From: an uncultured Veillonella sp.
GTDB taxonomy: Bacteria; Bacillota_C; Negativicutes; Veillonellales; Veillonellaceae
Length of the DNA stretch: 8,345 bases
Direction of reading: 5' to 3'
NCBI GenBank assembly: GCA_900765235.1
Contig: CAAFRK010000206.1
Span: forward strand, 1 to 8,345
In this document: positions 1 through 6,675 of the stretch, piece after piece
Layout of the letters: every line of letters begins with the position of its first letter
How positions within the stretch are numbered: the stretch's first letter is position 1
Made by a program: the position numbers and the translations under genes
Notes under the pieces: generated by a model
What the model was told of the DNA's origin: nothing
The model's input: the letters and a program-made list of their open reading frames with translations, nothing else
Database searches by the model: none

Positions 1-60
1 AGTCGCTGGATAGACATATGGCAGCTTTTTCTATCTTAAAATGGCAATACTCCACAAAAT

Positions 61-88
61 TCGACAAATCTATAAAAATCAATATAAT
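61..88 (+). promoter_or_regulatory. Sigma-70-type promoter for the PACE efflux gene
   Basis: A -35-like TCGACA (61-66, 5 of 6 matches to TTGACA) is followed after 16 bp by a perfect -10 TATAAT (83-88). Transcription should begin near 95, giving a leader of about 50 bases before the start at 144. No other gene can be assigned in bases 1-131. Confidence 0.65.
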
Positions 89-143
89 AGTGGTGTGATG
101 GTAAATTACTTATCTGGGGTTTTTACTGGAGGTGTTTATTATT

Positions 144-548
144 ATGTCTACTTCAGAGCGTGTGGTGCAGTCGATTTTATATGAGCTTGGTTGTATTTTA
201 ATTGGTTGTTTGGTAATGCAGTTTGTTCCGCATGAGGGACAGCCTTTTGTATTAATGGTTATTTTTTCCTTGCTAGCTATGGTTTGGAATTTTGTGTTTA
301 ACTGGATATTTGATAAACTAGTACCAGGTGACCGATTAGAGCGGGGTCCTGTAATTCGTACGATTCATGCAGTATTGTTTGAAGGTCTATTTATGTTCGC
401 TACTGTACCGATTATTATGTACATGATGCATATGAGTTTTTGGATGGCTTTTGTGACAGATATAACGATGACATTGGTTATCTTAGGTTATACTTATGTT
501 TATAATTGGGTATATGATCGGGCACGTCTATATTTTGTAGAGGCTTAG
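144..548 (+). CDS. PACE-family small multidrug/diamine efflux protein
   Basis: This 134-residue inner-membrane protein matches the proteobacterial antimicrobial compound efflux (PACE, AceI-like) family, whose members export biocides such as chlorhexidine and acriflavine or short diamines using the proton gradient. Four hydrophobic segments (about 11-29, 36-56, 76-94, 103-123) form two tandem bacterial-transmembrane-pair repeats. Repeat 1 has Glu14 in segment 1, matching the essential Glu15 of AceI, and ends WNFVFNWIFD (48-57). Repeat 2 has R72, H75 and E80 (RxxHAxxFE) and ends YNWVYDR (120-126). The length is typical. I chose the ATG at 144 because GGAGG (128-132) precedes it by 11 bases; the in-frame GTG at 132 overlaps that ribosome site. 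It is the first gene of a unit with the membrane gene at 607, 58 bases downstream. The family call is firm; the substrate cannot be read from sequence. Confidence 0.88.
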   Translation: MSTSERVVQSILYELGCILIGCLVMQFVPHEGQPFVLMVIFSLLAMVWNFVFNWIFDKLVPGDRLERGPVIRTIHAVLFEGLFMFATVPIIMYMMHMSFWMAFVTDITMTLVILGYTYVYNWVYDRARLYFVEA

Positions 549-606
549 TTTTACTATATGAGGTAAGTACCTCTTAAAAATCTATATTGTATAGTAGGAG
601 GTTCTT

Positions 607-1110
607 ATGTCTACCAAATCTATTACGGGCACAGGCCTATTGTTGGCTGTAGCCTTATTGGCGCAAAGCTTGCGCCTTATTTTCCCATTTATTCCTAACC
701 AGGTGAGTATGTTCCTCATCGGTTCCATCACGTCTGCTACGTTTGTACTAGCCACATGGCGCTATGGTTGGAAAAATGGTCTCGTTATCGCCTGGATTGC
801 GCCTGTAGTAGCGCATTTACAAGGTATGTTGCCGTTGCCACCGTTTATTTTGATTACCGCCCTTGGCACGACTGCCTATGTATTTGTAGCCTATTGGTTA
901 CAACATAAACCGAAGGTATTGCTTATTGTTGTGGCGGCTTTAGTGAAAGCAGGTGTTCTATTCGGCGGATATTCTTTGTTCTTCTCTCTATTCCAATTTC
1001 CACCGAAGATTGTAAATACTATGTTGTTTGTGTCTAGTTGGCCGCAACTAGTGACGTCTTCTTTGGGCATTATCTTGGCATTGCTTATTACAAAACGTAC
1101 AAAAAATTAG
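607..1110 (+). CDS. Six-segment membrane protein, probable ECF transporter S component
   Basis: A 167-residue, very hydrophobic protein with about six membrane segments (roughly 8-27, 35-50, 57-70, 78-97, 103-127, 147-162) and a basic tail KRTKN. Size, topology and the pattern RLIFPFIP...FLIGS...GWKNGLVIAWIAPVVAHLQGMLPLPP resemble S components of energy-coupling factor vitamin transporters, which bind the substrate and borrow a shared EcfA/EcfT module encoded elsewhere. This is family resemblance only and no substrate can be assigned. The start at 607 has AGGAGG (596-601) five bases upstream. It follows the PACE gene by 58 bases with no promoter that I can see, so the two are probably co-transcribed, and it is cut off from the met genes by the terminator at 1165. 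A methionine or other nutrient uptake role is possible from position, but weakly supported. A generic small membrane protein is the alternative. Confidence 0.55.
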   Translation: MSTKSITGTGLLLAVALLAQSLRLIFPFIPNQVSMFLIGSITSATFVLATWRYGWKNGLVIAWIAPVVAHLQGMLPLPPFILITALGTTAYVFVAYWLQHKPKVLLIVVAALVKAGVLFGGYSLFFSLFQFPPKIVNTMLFVSSWPQLVTSSLGIILALLITKRTKN

Positions 1111-1164
1111 GCTAACTTAACCTAGAGTTATGGCAAGCCATTCAAAATAGATATGACTTTTTGG

Positions 1165-1195
1165 GGGCACTCATGGCGTATGAGTGCCCATTTTT
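1165..1195 (+). terminator. Rho-independent terminator of the efflux/ECF-like unit
   Basis: A perfect 10-bp stem (GGGCACTCAT 1165-1174 with ATGAGTGCCC 1180-1189), a 5-base loop GGCGT and, one base later, five T (1191-1195). It lies 54 bases after the stop at 1110 and directly abuts the -35 element of the met promoter at 1197, so it cleanly separates the two transcription units. Confidence 0.92.
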
Positions 1196-1196
1196 G

Positions 1197-1226
1197 TTGA
1201 CCTTAATCATTGTCTACTTTTATAAT
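1197..1226 (+). promoter_or_regulatory. Promoter of the methionine operon
   Basis: TTGACC (1197-1202, 5 of 6) and a perfect TATAAT (1221-1226) are 18 bp apart. The predicted start near 1233 leaves a leader of only about 30 bases before the ATG at 1263, too short for a SAM riboswitch or T-box. A perfect 10-bp palindrome TTGTATACAA (1234-1243) sits at the predicted start point and could be an operator; that role is inferred. Confidence 0.75.
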
Positions 1227-1262
1227 TAATATATTGTATACAAATATGAGGAGTTGAATGGA

Positions 1263-2396
1263 ATGAAATTTAATACAAAATGCGTTCATGGCAGCGGTAA
1301 ACCAGATAGCACTGGTGCAATTTCCCCTGCAATTTATATGTCTAGTACATTTTCCCATCCAAAGTTGGGTGATACAACAGGATATCAATATACACGTGAG
1401 TCTAATCCAACACGGGATCGTTTGGAACAATTGATTGCAGGTCTTGAAGATGGTAAGGATGCATTGGCATTCTCTTCCGGCATGGCCGCAGTGGACGCTG
1501 TATTCCATCTATTCTCCCCTGGGGATCACATCATTTTAGGTGATGATTTGTACGGTGGTTCTATCCGTATGTTCACAAATATTTACGAACAAAACGGCAT
1601 TGAGTTCACCTATGTTGGTACATCCGATCTTGATGCGGTGAAAGCAGCTTTCAAACCAAATACAAAGGCTGTTTATATTGAAACTCCAACAAATCCGATG
1701 ATGGAGATTACTGATATTCGTGCCTTGTGTACCTTAGCTCATGACCGCAATGCACTAGTCATTATCGACAATACATTCTTGAGCCCTTATTTCCAAAAAC
1801 CATTGAACTTAGGTGCCGATATTGTCGTTCATAGTGGTACTAAATTCATCGGTGGTCATCATGACGTTATTTCTGGTTTCACCATTGTAAATGATGATGA
1901 ATTGGCTGCGAAGTTGCGATTAACTTATAAAACGGTAGGTGCTTGCTTATCTGCTATGGATAGCTGGCTCGTTATCCGCGGTGTAAAAACATTGGCACTT
2001 CGCATGGAACAACACCAAAAGAATGCCATTGCTCTTGCTGATTGGCTCAAAAAACAACCTAAAGTTACAAAAGTATTGTTCCCAGGCCTTCCTGAACATC
2101 CAGGCTATGAAATCAATAAAGCTCAAACTACAGGCTTTGGCGGTATGTTGTCCTTCGAAGTAGATAGTGAAGAAACAGCTAAACAAATCTTAGAAGGTAT
2201 TGAGCTTATTCAATTTGCTGAAAGTCTTGGTGGTACTGAGTCCTTGTTGACATACCCTGTAACGCAAACTCATCCGGACTTAAAACCGGAAGATGCAGAG
2301 CGTAAAGGTATTACACGTCGCTTATTGCGCTTATCTGTAGGTATTGAAGATACAGAAGACTTGATTGCAGACTTGGAACAAGCTTTCAATAAATAA
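1263..2396 (+). CDS. metB: Cystathionine gamma-synthase-type PLP enzyme (MetB/MetI-like)
   Basis: A 377-residue cytosolic enzyme of the Cys/Met-metabolism PLP family (fold type I). It likely joins activated homoserine and cysteine to form cystathionine. Visible family features: Y43/R45 of YQYTR, SSGMAA (71-76), YGG from Y97, IETPTNP (139-145), the cofactor-contacting D169 in IIDNTF, and the PLP lysine K194 in HSGTKFIGGHHD. Near the C-terminus AESLGGTESLLTYPVTQTH resembles Bacillus MetI (cystathionine gamma-synthase with O-acetylhomoserine thiolyase activity) more than enterobacterial MetB; this comparison is from memory. The start is ATG 1263, nine bases after GAGGAG (1248-1253); the in-frame TTG at 1254 is too close to that site. 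It is first in an operon with a MalY-type lyase 10 bases downstream, then metA. Cystathionine gamma-lyase is the main alternative, but the metA/malY context favours synthesis. Confidence 0.85.
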   Translation: MKFNTKCVHGSGKPDSTGAISPAIYMSSTFSHPKLGDTTGYQYTRESNPTRDRLEQLIAGLEDGKDALAFSSGMAAVDAVFHLFSPGDHIILGDDLYGGSIRMFTNIYEQNGIEFTYVGTSDLDAVKAAFKPNTKAVYIETPTNPMMEITDIRALCTLAHDRNALVIIDNTFLSPYFQKPLNLGADIVVHSGTKFIGGHHDVISGFTIVNDDELAAKLRLTYKTVGACLSAMDSWLVIRGVKTLALRMEQHQKNAIALADWLKKQPKVTKVLFPGLPEHPGYEINKAQTTGFGGMLSFEVDSEETAKQILEGIELIQFAESLGGTESLLTYPVTQTHPDLKPEDAERKGITRRLLRLSVGIEDTEDLIADLEQAFNK

Positions 2397-2406
2397 AGGA
2401 GTTCCT

Positions 2407-3591
2407 ATGGGACAATATAATTTTGATCAAATTTTAGATAGAACTCACACAAAATCTTTGAAATACGATTTTGCTGTAAAGCGCGGTAAACCAGCTGATG
2501 TGTTGCCATTCTGGGTAGCGGACATGGACTTTGAGGTACCACCTGAGTTAAAGCAAATCTTGCTAGATCGCGTTAATCATGGCGTATTTGGCTATACTGA
2601 ATCTGATGATGAATACTTTGAAGTATTACAAAACTGGTTCACTACGCGCTTTAACTGGACGCCAGATCGAAAATGGCTCGTTAAAACACCTGGTATCGTC
2701 TTTGCCTTGGCCATGGCGGTTCGCGCTTTCACTAATGAAGGGGAGGGCGTGCTCATCAATCAACCGGTATACTATCCATTTAGCATGGTTATCGATGATA
2801 ACGATCGCCGCCTTATCAATGTGCCATTAATCAAAGGGGAAGAAAAATATACCATCGATTTTGAGGGCATTGAACGCGCTATCGTGGAGGAAAATGTAAC
2901 ATTATTCCTCTTGTGCAACCCGCATAATCCTGTAGGCCGCGTGTGGACTGAGGACGAGTTAAAACGTCTTGGAGACATTTGTATTAAACATAACGTACTC
3001 ATCGTGAGCGATGAAATTCACGCTGACTTTGTTTGGAAAGGTCATACGCACAAGGTTTTTGCTGATCTTGGTGAAAGCTATGCAGAACATTGTATCGTAT
3101 GTACAGCACCTAGTAAGACTTTCAATATCGCTGGCTTACAAGTAAGTAATATTTTCATTCCTAATGATTCCTTACGTCGTCGTTTTATCAAAGAAATTGA
3201 TCGCGCTGGCTATAGTCAGTTAAATACGATGGGGATTGTTGGCTGTGAAGGGGCCTATAAAGTAGGTGCACCTTGGCTCGACGAGTTGAAAGAGTATATT
3301 CAAGATAATATCCAATTCACCATTGATTATGTAGCAAAATATATGCCGAAAATCCACGTATATCGTCCAGAAGGAACATATCTCATGTGGTTAGATTGCT
3401 CCAAGTTGCCATTAAGCCCTAAAGAACGTGATGAATGGATTATCAATGAAGCTAAATTGTGGCTTGATACTGGTTCTATGTTTGGCGTTGATGGGGAAGA
3501 CTTTGAACGTATCAATGTAGCGTGCCCTCGTAAAACATTGGAAGAAGGTCTTGAAGCTTGGCGTCGTGCCTACGAGGCTAGAGGCTTTTAA
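2407..3591 (+). CDS. malY: MalY/PatB-type cystathionine beta-lyase (C-S lyase)
   Basis: A 394-residue PLP enzyme of the class I/II aminotransferase fold, MalY/PatB subgroup, which cleaves cystathionine to homocysteine, pyruvate and ammonia in the cytosol. Seen: the N-terminal LPFWVADMDFEVPPEL (33-48) signature, FGYTE (61-65), CNPHNPVGR (170-178, with N171), SDEIHADF (201-208, D202 for the pyridine nitrogen), the PLP lysine K237 in APSKTFNIAGLQ, and the substrate-carboxylate arginine R375 in NVACPRKTLEEGL. Full length for the family. The start at ATG 2407 has AAGGAG (2396-2401) five bases upstream; this ribosome site overlaps the last base of the preceding stop codon, so translation is probably coupled. 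An upstream in-frame extension would overlap the previous gene and has no ribosome site. The position between a cystathionine synthase and metA makes beta-lysis of cystathionine the best role; a general cysteine desulfhydrase side activity, which gives H2S, is common in this group. Confidence 0.88.
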   Translation: MGQYNFDQILDRTHTKSLKYDFAVKRGKPADVLPFWVADMDFEVPPELKQILLDRVNHGVFGYTESDDEYFEVLQNWFTTRFNWTPDRKWLVKTPGIVFALAMAVRAFTNEGEGVLINQPVYYPFSMVIDDNDRRLINVPLIKGEEKYTIDFEGIERAIVEENVTLFLLCNPHNPVGRVWTEDELKRLGDICIKHNVLIVSDEIHADFVWKGHTHKVFADLGESYAEHCIVCTAPSKTFNIAGLQVSNIFIPNDSLRRRFIKEIDRAGYSQLNTMGIVGCEGAYKVGAPWLDELKEYIQDNIQFTIDYVAKYMPKIHVYRPEGTYLMWLDCSKLPLSPKERDEWIINEAKLWLDTGSMFGVDGEDFERINVACPRKTLEEGLEAWRRAYEARGF

Positions 3592-3652
3592 TAATATTGG
3601 TTAGAATGTTTAGATTAGGTTATCAAATTGTTTAGTGTGTAGAGGTGATACT

Positions 3653-4612
3653 ATGCCTATTAAAGTAATAAAAAATTTACCGGCCATTACGAAATTAGCT
3701 CAAGAGAACATTTTCGTTATGGATACAGAACGGGCGGAGACACAACAAATCCGACCTTTGCAAATATTGCTAGTCAATTTGATGCCTACTAAAGAAGTTA
3801 CAGAAACTCAAATCTTGCGAGCTCTTAGCAACAGTCCGTTACAAGTCAATTTAACTCTTTTACATACTGCATCTCGTAAGGCTAAAAATACGGATGAGCA
3901 ATATTTAGATACCTTCTACCGCACCTTCGATGAGGTGAAAGATGAGTTCTTTGATGGCATGATCATTACAGGCGCTCCTGTAGAATTAATGCCTTTTGAA
4001 GAAGTCGATTACTGGGATGAGTTAGTAGAAATTATGAATTGGGGCGAAGAGCATGTATACTCTACGTTCTATATTTGTTGGGGTGCACAGGCGGGTTTGT
4101 ATCATCATTTCGGCATTAATAAATCCGTTATGGATGAAAAGCTATTTGGTGTATACGAACACGATATTTACAACGATCGCCCAGTGCTCTTGCGTGGCTT
4201 TGATGAAAAATTCTGGATGCCGCACTCCCGTCATACGACAGTTTCTTTGGAACAAATTAAGGAAAACCGTAATCTAGAATTGTTAGCAGGGTCTGAACCA
4301 ACCGGTGCAGCTATCGTTCGTAGCTTAGATAATAAACACATCTTTGTATTTGGCCATGCTGAATACGATTGGGATACACTCAACCGTGAATACGTACGAG
4401 ATATTAAAAAAGGCTTGGACATTGCGGTTCCTGAAAATTACTTCCCTGATGATGATCCAAAACAACGCCCTGTTGTACGTTGGCGTTCTGTAAGTACATT
4501 GTTGTTTACAAACTGGTTAAACTACTATGTATACCAAGAGACACCGTACATCATTGAACAAATCCAAAAAATGAAATTTGAACGCGATAAAAATTTAGGT
4601 GCTTATATCTAA
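3653..4612 (+). CDS. metA: MetA-type homoserine O-acyltransferase, probably acetyl-CoA specific
   Basis: A 319-residue enzyme of the MetA/HTS family (glutamine-amidotransferase-like fold) that acylates the hydroxyl of homoserine, the committed step of methionine synthesis. It can be counted against E. coli MetA without gaps up to the active site: catalytic C142 in YICWGAQAG, then H235 and E237 in FGHAEYD. IRPLQILLVNLMP (33-45) and LLFTNWLNYYVYQ (283-295) are family hallmarks. Position 111, in TGAPVEL, is Glu. E. coli has Gly here, and published work links Glu111 to acetyl-CoA rather than succinyl-CoA, so O-acetylhomoserine is the likely product. That fits MetY downstream. The start is ATG 3653, four bases after GAGGTGA (3642-3648); an upstream in-frame GTG at 3635 lacks a site. 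The gene lies 61 bases after malY with no terminator between and is last in the operon. Confidence 0.94.
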   Translation: MPIKVIKNLPAITKLAQENIFVMDTERAETQQIRPLQILLVNLMPTKEVTETQILRALSNSPLQVNLTLLHTASRKAKNTDEQYLDTFYRTFDEVKDEFFDGMIITGAPVELMPFEEVDYWDELVEIMNWGEEHVYSTFYICWGAQAGLYHHFGINKSVMDEKLFGVYEHDIYNDRPVLLRGFDEKFWMPHSRHTTVSLEQIKENRNLELLAGSEPTGAAIVRSLDNKHIFVFGHAEYDWDTLNREYVRDIKKGLDIAVPENYFPDDDPKQRPVVRWRSVSTLLFTNWLNYYVYQETPYIIEQIQKMKFERDKNLGAYI

Positions 4613-4631
4613 ATTATGATTAGTAGAAATA

Positions 4632-4697
4632 CCCCTAATTACTTTTAATGGTCTCCTAGTGTGAGATAGTTTTAGAAAAGTGATTAGGGGCTTTTTT
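4632..4697 (+). terminator. Terminator of the methionine operon, long stem and large loop
   Basis: The arms 4632-4646 (CCCCTAATTACTTTT) and 4676-4690 form a 15-bp stem with a single T/G wobble, followed by C and six T (4692-4697). The loop is 29 bases (4647-4675), unusually large for an intrinsic terminator, and contains GTGTGAGATAG. It starts 20 bases after the metA stop. Confidence 0.88.
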
Positions 4698-4807
4698 ATG
4701 TGTAGAAACTGCATATAGCTGTAATTGGCATCTTTCGGATTGTTGTTTTATGAGTAAATACATGCTTGCTATAGCTTCAAGTTATGGCTAACTGTATAAA
4801 TTAATAG

Positions 4808-4848
4808 TAGACATAATTTTTAAAACATAGTAGTATACTAGGTATAAA
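4808..4848 (+). promoter_or_regulatory. Probable promoter/operator region of metY
   Basis: No single promoter fits perfectly. TAGACA (4808-4813) could be a -35 with TAGTAT (4831-4836) 17 bp away, or with the better -10 TATACT (4834-4839) at a long 20-bp spacing; GGTATAAAG (4841-4849) offers another -10 with a poor -35. A perfect 10-bp palindrome TAGTATACTA (4831-4840) lies in the middle and could be a repressor site. The gap 4698-4889 otherwise shows only small inverted repeats (GCTATAGC 4768-4775; AGTTA/TAACT 4780-4793) and no riboswitch signature. Confidence 0.4.
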
Positions 4849-4889
4849 GAACGAACTCAATTCACAGTTAATATAAAGGAGTTGTTATA

Positions 4890-6161
4890 ATGAGCAAACA
4901 ATACAGATTTGAAACATTACAATTACATGCGGGTCACACAGTAGATCCAACAGGTTCTCGTGCAGTACCTATTTACCAAACTACATCTTTCGTATTTAAA
5001 GATGCTGAAGAAGCAGCAGGCCGTTTTGCCTTAACTAATCCTGGTGGTATTTACTCCCGCCTTGGCAATCCTACTACAGATGTATTGGATGCTCGTGTTG
5101 CACAACTTGAAGGTGGTGCAGGTGGTATCGCTGTAGCATCTGGTTCCGCAGCGATTACATACTCCATCTTGAACGTGGCAAGCGCTGGCGATAACATCGT
5201 TGCTGCATCCACATTATACGGTGGTACTTATAACTTGTTTACAGCAACATTGCCACGTTTAGGAATCGAAACTAAATTCGTAAACCCTGATAATTTGGAA
5301 GAATTTGAAGCGGCTATCGATGAAAATACTAAAGCTGTTTACATCGAATCCATCGGTAACCCTGGTATTAACCTTATCGACGTACAAGCAGTAGCTGATA
5401 TTGCACATAAACACAATATCATCTTGATCGTAGATAACACATTTGCATCTCCATACTTGTTCCGTCCATTAGAACATGGTGCTGACGTAGTTGTACACTC
5501 TGCTACTAAATACCTTGGTGGTCACGGTACAACATTGGCTGGCGTAGTAGTAGAATCTGGTAAATTCGACTATAAAGGCTCTGGTAAATACCCTGGCTTC
5601 TCCGAAGGTGACGAACACTACAATGGCTTAGTATATGGTGATTTGCCAATCCCATTCACTGTAAAAATTCGTGCTCAATTGCTTCGTGATACTGGCGCAT
5701 GCATTACTCCACTTGCAGCATGGCAAATCTTGCAAGGCGTTGAAACATTGTCCTTGCGCGTAGAACGTCACGTAGAAAATGCTCGTAAAGTAGTAGATTT
5801 CTTGACTAAACATCCTAAAGTAGCATGGGTAAGCTACCCAGAATTAGAAGACAGCAAATACAAAGCGTTAGCTGATAAATACTTCCCTAACGGTGTTGGC
5901 GCTGTATTCACATTCGGCGTAAAAGGCGGTAAAGAAGCAGGTATTAAACTTGTTGACTCTTTGGAAATCTTCTCCAATCTCGCTAACGTAGCAGATGCTA
6001 AATCTCTTGTTATTCATCCTGCATCTACAACACATGCACAACTTAACGAAGAACAACAAAAATCTGCTGGCGTAACACCAGACATGATTCGTGTATCCAT
6101 CGGCCTTGAAAATATCGATGACATCATCGAAGACTTGGCACAAGCTTTGGATAAAGCATAA
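4890..6161 (+). CDS. metY: O-acetylhomoserine sulfhydrylase (aminocarboxypropyltransferase)
   Basis: A 423-residue PLP enzyme of the Cys/Met-metabolism family that makes homocysteine directly from O-acetylhomoserine and sulfide. It is longer than the MetB-type protein at 1263, mainly because of the MetY-specific insertion after the PLP site (about 222-270, with [18 protein letters not shown]). Seen: ETLQLHAGH (8-16) and [10 protein letters not shown] (27-36), both MetY hallmarks; Y55/R57 in [12 protein letters not shown] from Y110; D182 in [11 protein letters not shown] lysine K207 in [11 protein letters not shown]; and [11 protein letters not shown], followed by [11 protein letters not shown] near the C-terminus. 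The start at 4890 has AAGGAG (4876-4881) eight bases upstream. It is transcribed alone, between terminators at 4697 and 6286, so its expression can differ from that of the metB-malY-metA operon. O-acetylserine use is a possible side activity. Confidence 0.93.
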   Translation: MSKQYRFETLQLHAGHTVDPTGSRAVPIYQTTSFVFKDAEEAAGRFALTNPGGIYSRLGNPTTDVLDARVAQLEGGAGGIAVASGSAAITYSILNVASAGDNIVAASTLYGGTYNLFTATLPRLGIETKFVNPDNLEEFEAAIDENTKAVYIESIGNPGINLIDVQAVADIAHKHNIILIVDNTFASPYLFRPLEHGADVVVHSATKYLGGHGTTLAGVVVESGKFDYKGSGKYPGFSEGDEHYNGLVYGDLPIPFTVKIRAQLLRDTGACITPLAAWQILQGVETLSLRVERHVENARKVVDFLTKHPKVAWVSYPELEDSKYKALADKYFPNGVGAVFTFGVKGGKEAGIKLVDSLEIFSNLANVADAKSLVIHPASTTHAQLNEEQQKSAGVTPDMIRVSIGLENIDDIIEDLAQALDKA

Positions 6162-6285
6162 TTTTCGTACTTCCATTATGGAAATACTATAGATCAAACT
6201 TTCAGAACATACAAATGACATTCTTGAGCATGACCTCGCTTAAGAAATAGAACACAAACTATCAGACCTATAAAACTTATACAAG

Positions 6286-6312
6286 AGACCTCCCTTCGTG
6301 GGAGGTCTTTTT
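6286..6312 (+). terminator. Rho-independent terminator of metY
   Basis: A perfect 9-bp stem (AGACCTCCC 6286-6294 with GGGAGGTCT 6300-6308), loop TTCGT, and a T tract ending at 6312. It lies about 125 bases beyond the metY stop; the untranslated stretch between contains only a short palindrome TTCCATTATGGAA (6171-6183). Confidence 0.92.
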
Positions 6313-6399
6313 GTGTTGAAGTATGTATTCTAGTTAATTGTAAATTAGACTGTTGTGTTATGGTAGACATCTATAAATATATAGTAATATCTGGAGGAT

Positions 6400-6436
6400 A
6401 AAAAAAGACCTTGGATTCAACGATCCAAGGTCTTTT
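6400..6436 (-). terminator. Strong terminator for leftward transcription (bidirectional in principle)
   Basis: A perfect 14-bp stem (6403-6416 with 6423-6436, core AGACCTTGGAT) and a 6-base loop. Read on the minus strand the stem runs into seven T (complement of A 6400-6406); on the plus strand only four T (6433-6436) are present. It therefore fits best as the end of the transcript of the PepSY gene, whose stop is about 240 bases away, while also giving a second barrier behind metY. Confidence 0.85.
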
Positions 6437-6675
6437 AAAGGGAGTATAGTGTGTGTAACATTCGGTCTGTGGTGTGTGAGCACAGACCATTTACCTATTG
6501 TGTGAGATAGGGTTTTGAGAGAGCCCAGTGTGAGTCATAGGGGGCTCTTTGAGTTTGTGTGTTAGTTTGTGTTAGAGAGTGTATCCAATGGATACTGTGT
6601 GTATAGTATGTGTGTTATATGTGTAGTGTGTCATCTAAGTGGGTTAGGATAGGGTTCACTTGATGAATTAAAATC
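6437..6675 (-). other. Hairpin-rich CA/GT-repeat region, probable long 3' UTR or small RNA
   Basis: This gene-free stretch lies between the stop of the PepSY gene and the leftward terminator at 6400-6436. The plus strand is full of GTGTG runs, so the minus strand is CA-rich and cannot pair with itself outside the hairpins. Hairpins seen: 6632-6665 (CATC-AAGTG arms, 9 bp with one bulged base); 6581-6595 (GTATCC/GGATAC, loop AAT); 6520-6548 (AGAGCCC/GGGCTCT, extendable by two pairs); 6494-6511 (CCTAT/ATAGG); 6464-6488 (GGTCTGTG/CACAGACC). Three neighbouring loops carry GTGTGAG (CTCACAC on the minus strand). An imperfect tandem repeat TTTGTGTGTTAG/TTTGTGTTAG lies at 6554-6575. No convincing open frame with a ribosome site was found. 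I infer a structured 3' UTR or UTR-derived RNA of the PepSY transcript. The strand and function are unproven, and I do not recognise a named RNA family. Confidence 0.4.

Noticed and set aside
1..98. Possible end of an upstream gene: two plus-strand frames are open from the left edge (ending at 39 and 98), or a minus-strand start at 17
   Set aside because: The frames are short, not recognisable, and the longer one runs through the promoter at 61-88; the minus-strand ATG has no ribosome site.
560..573. Hairpin GAGGT/ACCTC between the PACE and ECF-like genes as a terminator
   Set aside because: The stem is five to six base pairs and no T tract follows on either strand; the two genes are more likely co-transcribed.
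1227..1262. SAM riboswitch or T-box upstream of the met operon
   Set aside because: The leader from the predicted start to the ATG is only about 30 bases; no riboswitch or T-box fits.
1203..1508. Minus-strand open frame over the met promoter and the start of metB
   Set aside because: No ribosome site, no recognisable domain, and it overlaps a well-supported gene and promoter.
3597..3626. Internal promoter before metA (TTGGTT with TATCAA, 18 bp apart)
   Set aside because: Matches are only three and four of six; the 61-base gap has no terminator, so read-through from the operon promoter is the simpler explanation.
4698..4889. SAM riboswitch or other leader RNA upstream of metY
   Set aside because: Only short inverted repeats are seen; no S-box core, T-box sequence or transcription-terminating hairpin before the gene.
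6520..6550. Hairpin AGAGCCC/GGGCTCT as a plus-strand terminator
   Set aside because: Only three T follow and the loop is 15 bases, and plus-strand transcription from metY is already stopped at 6286-6312 and 6400-6436.
6441..6630. GT-rich repeats as a CRISPR array or tandem repeat locus
   Set aside because: There are no regularly spaced identical repeats with unique spacers; the similarity is limited to short GTGTG words and loop motifs.
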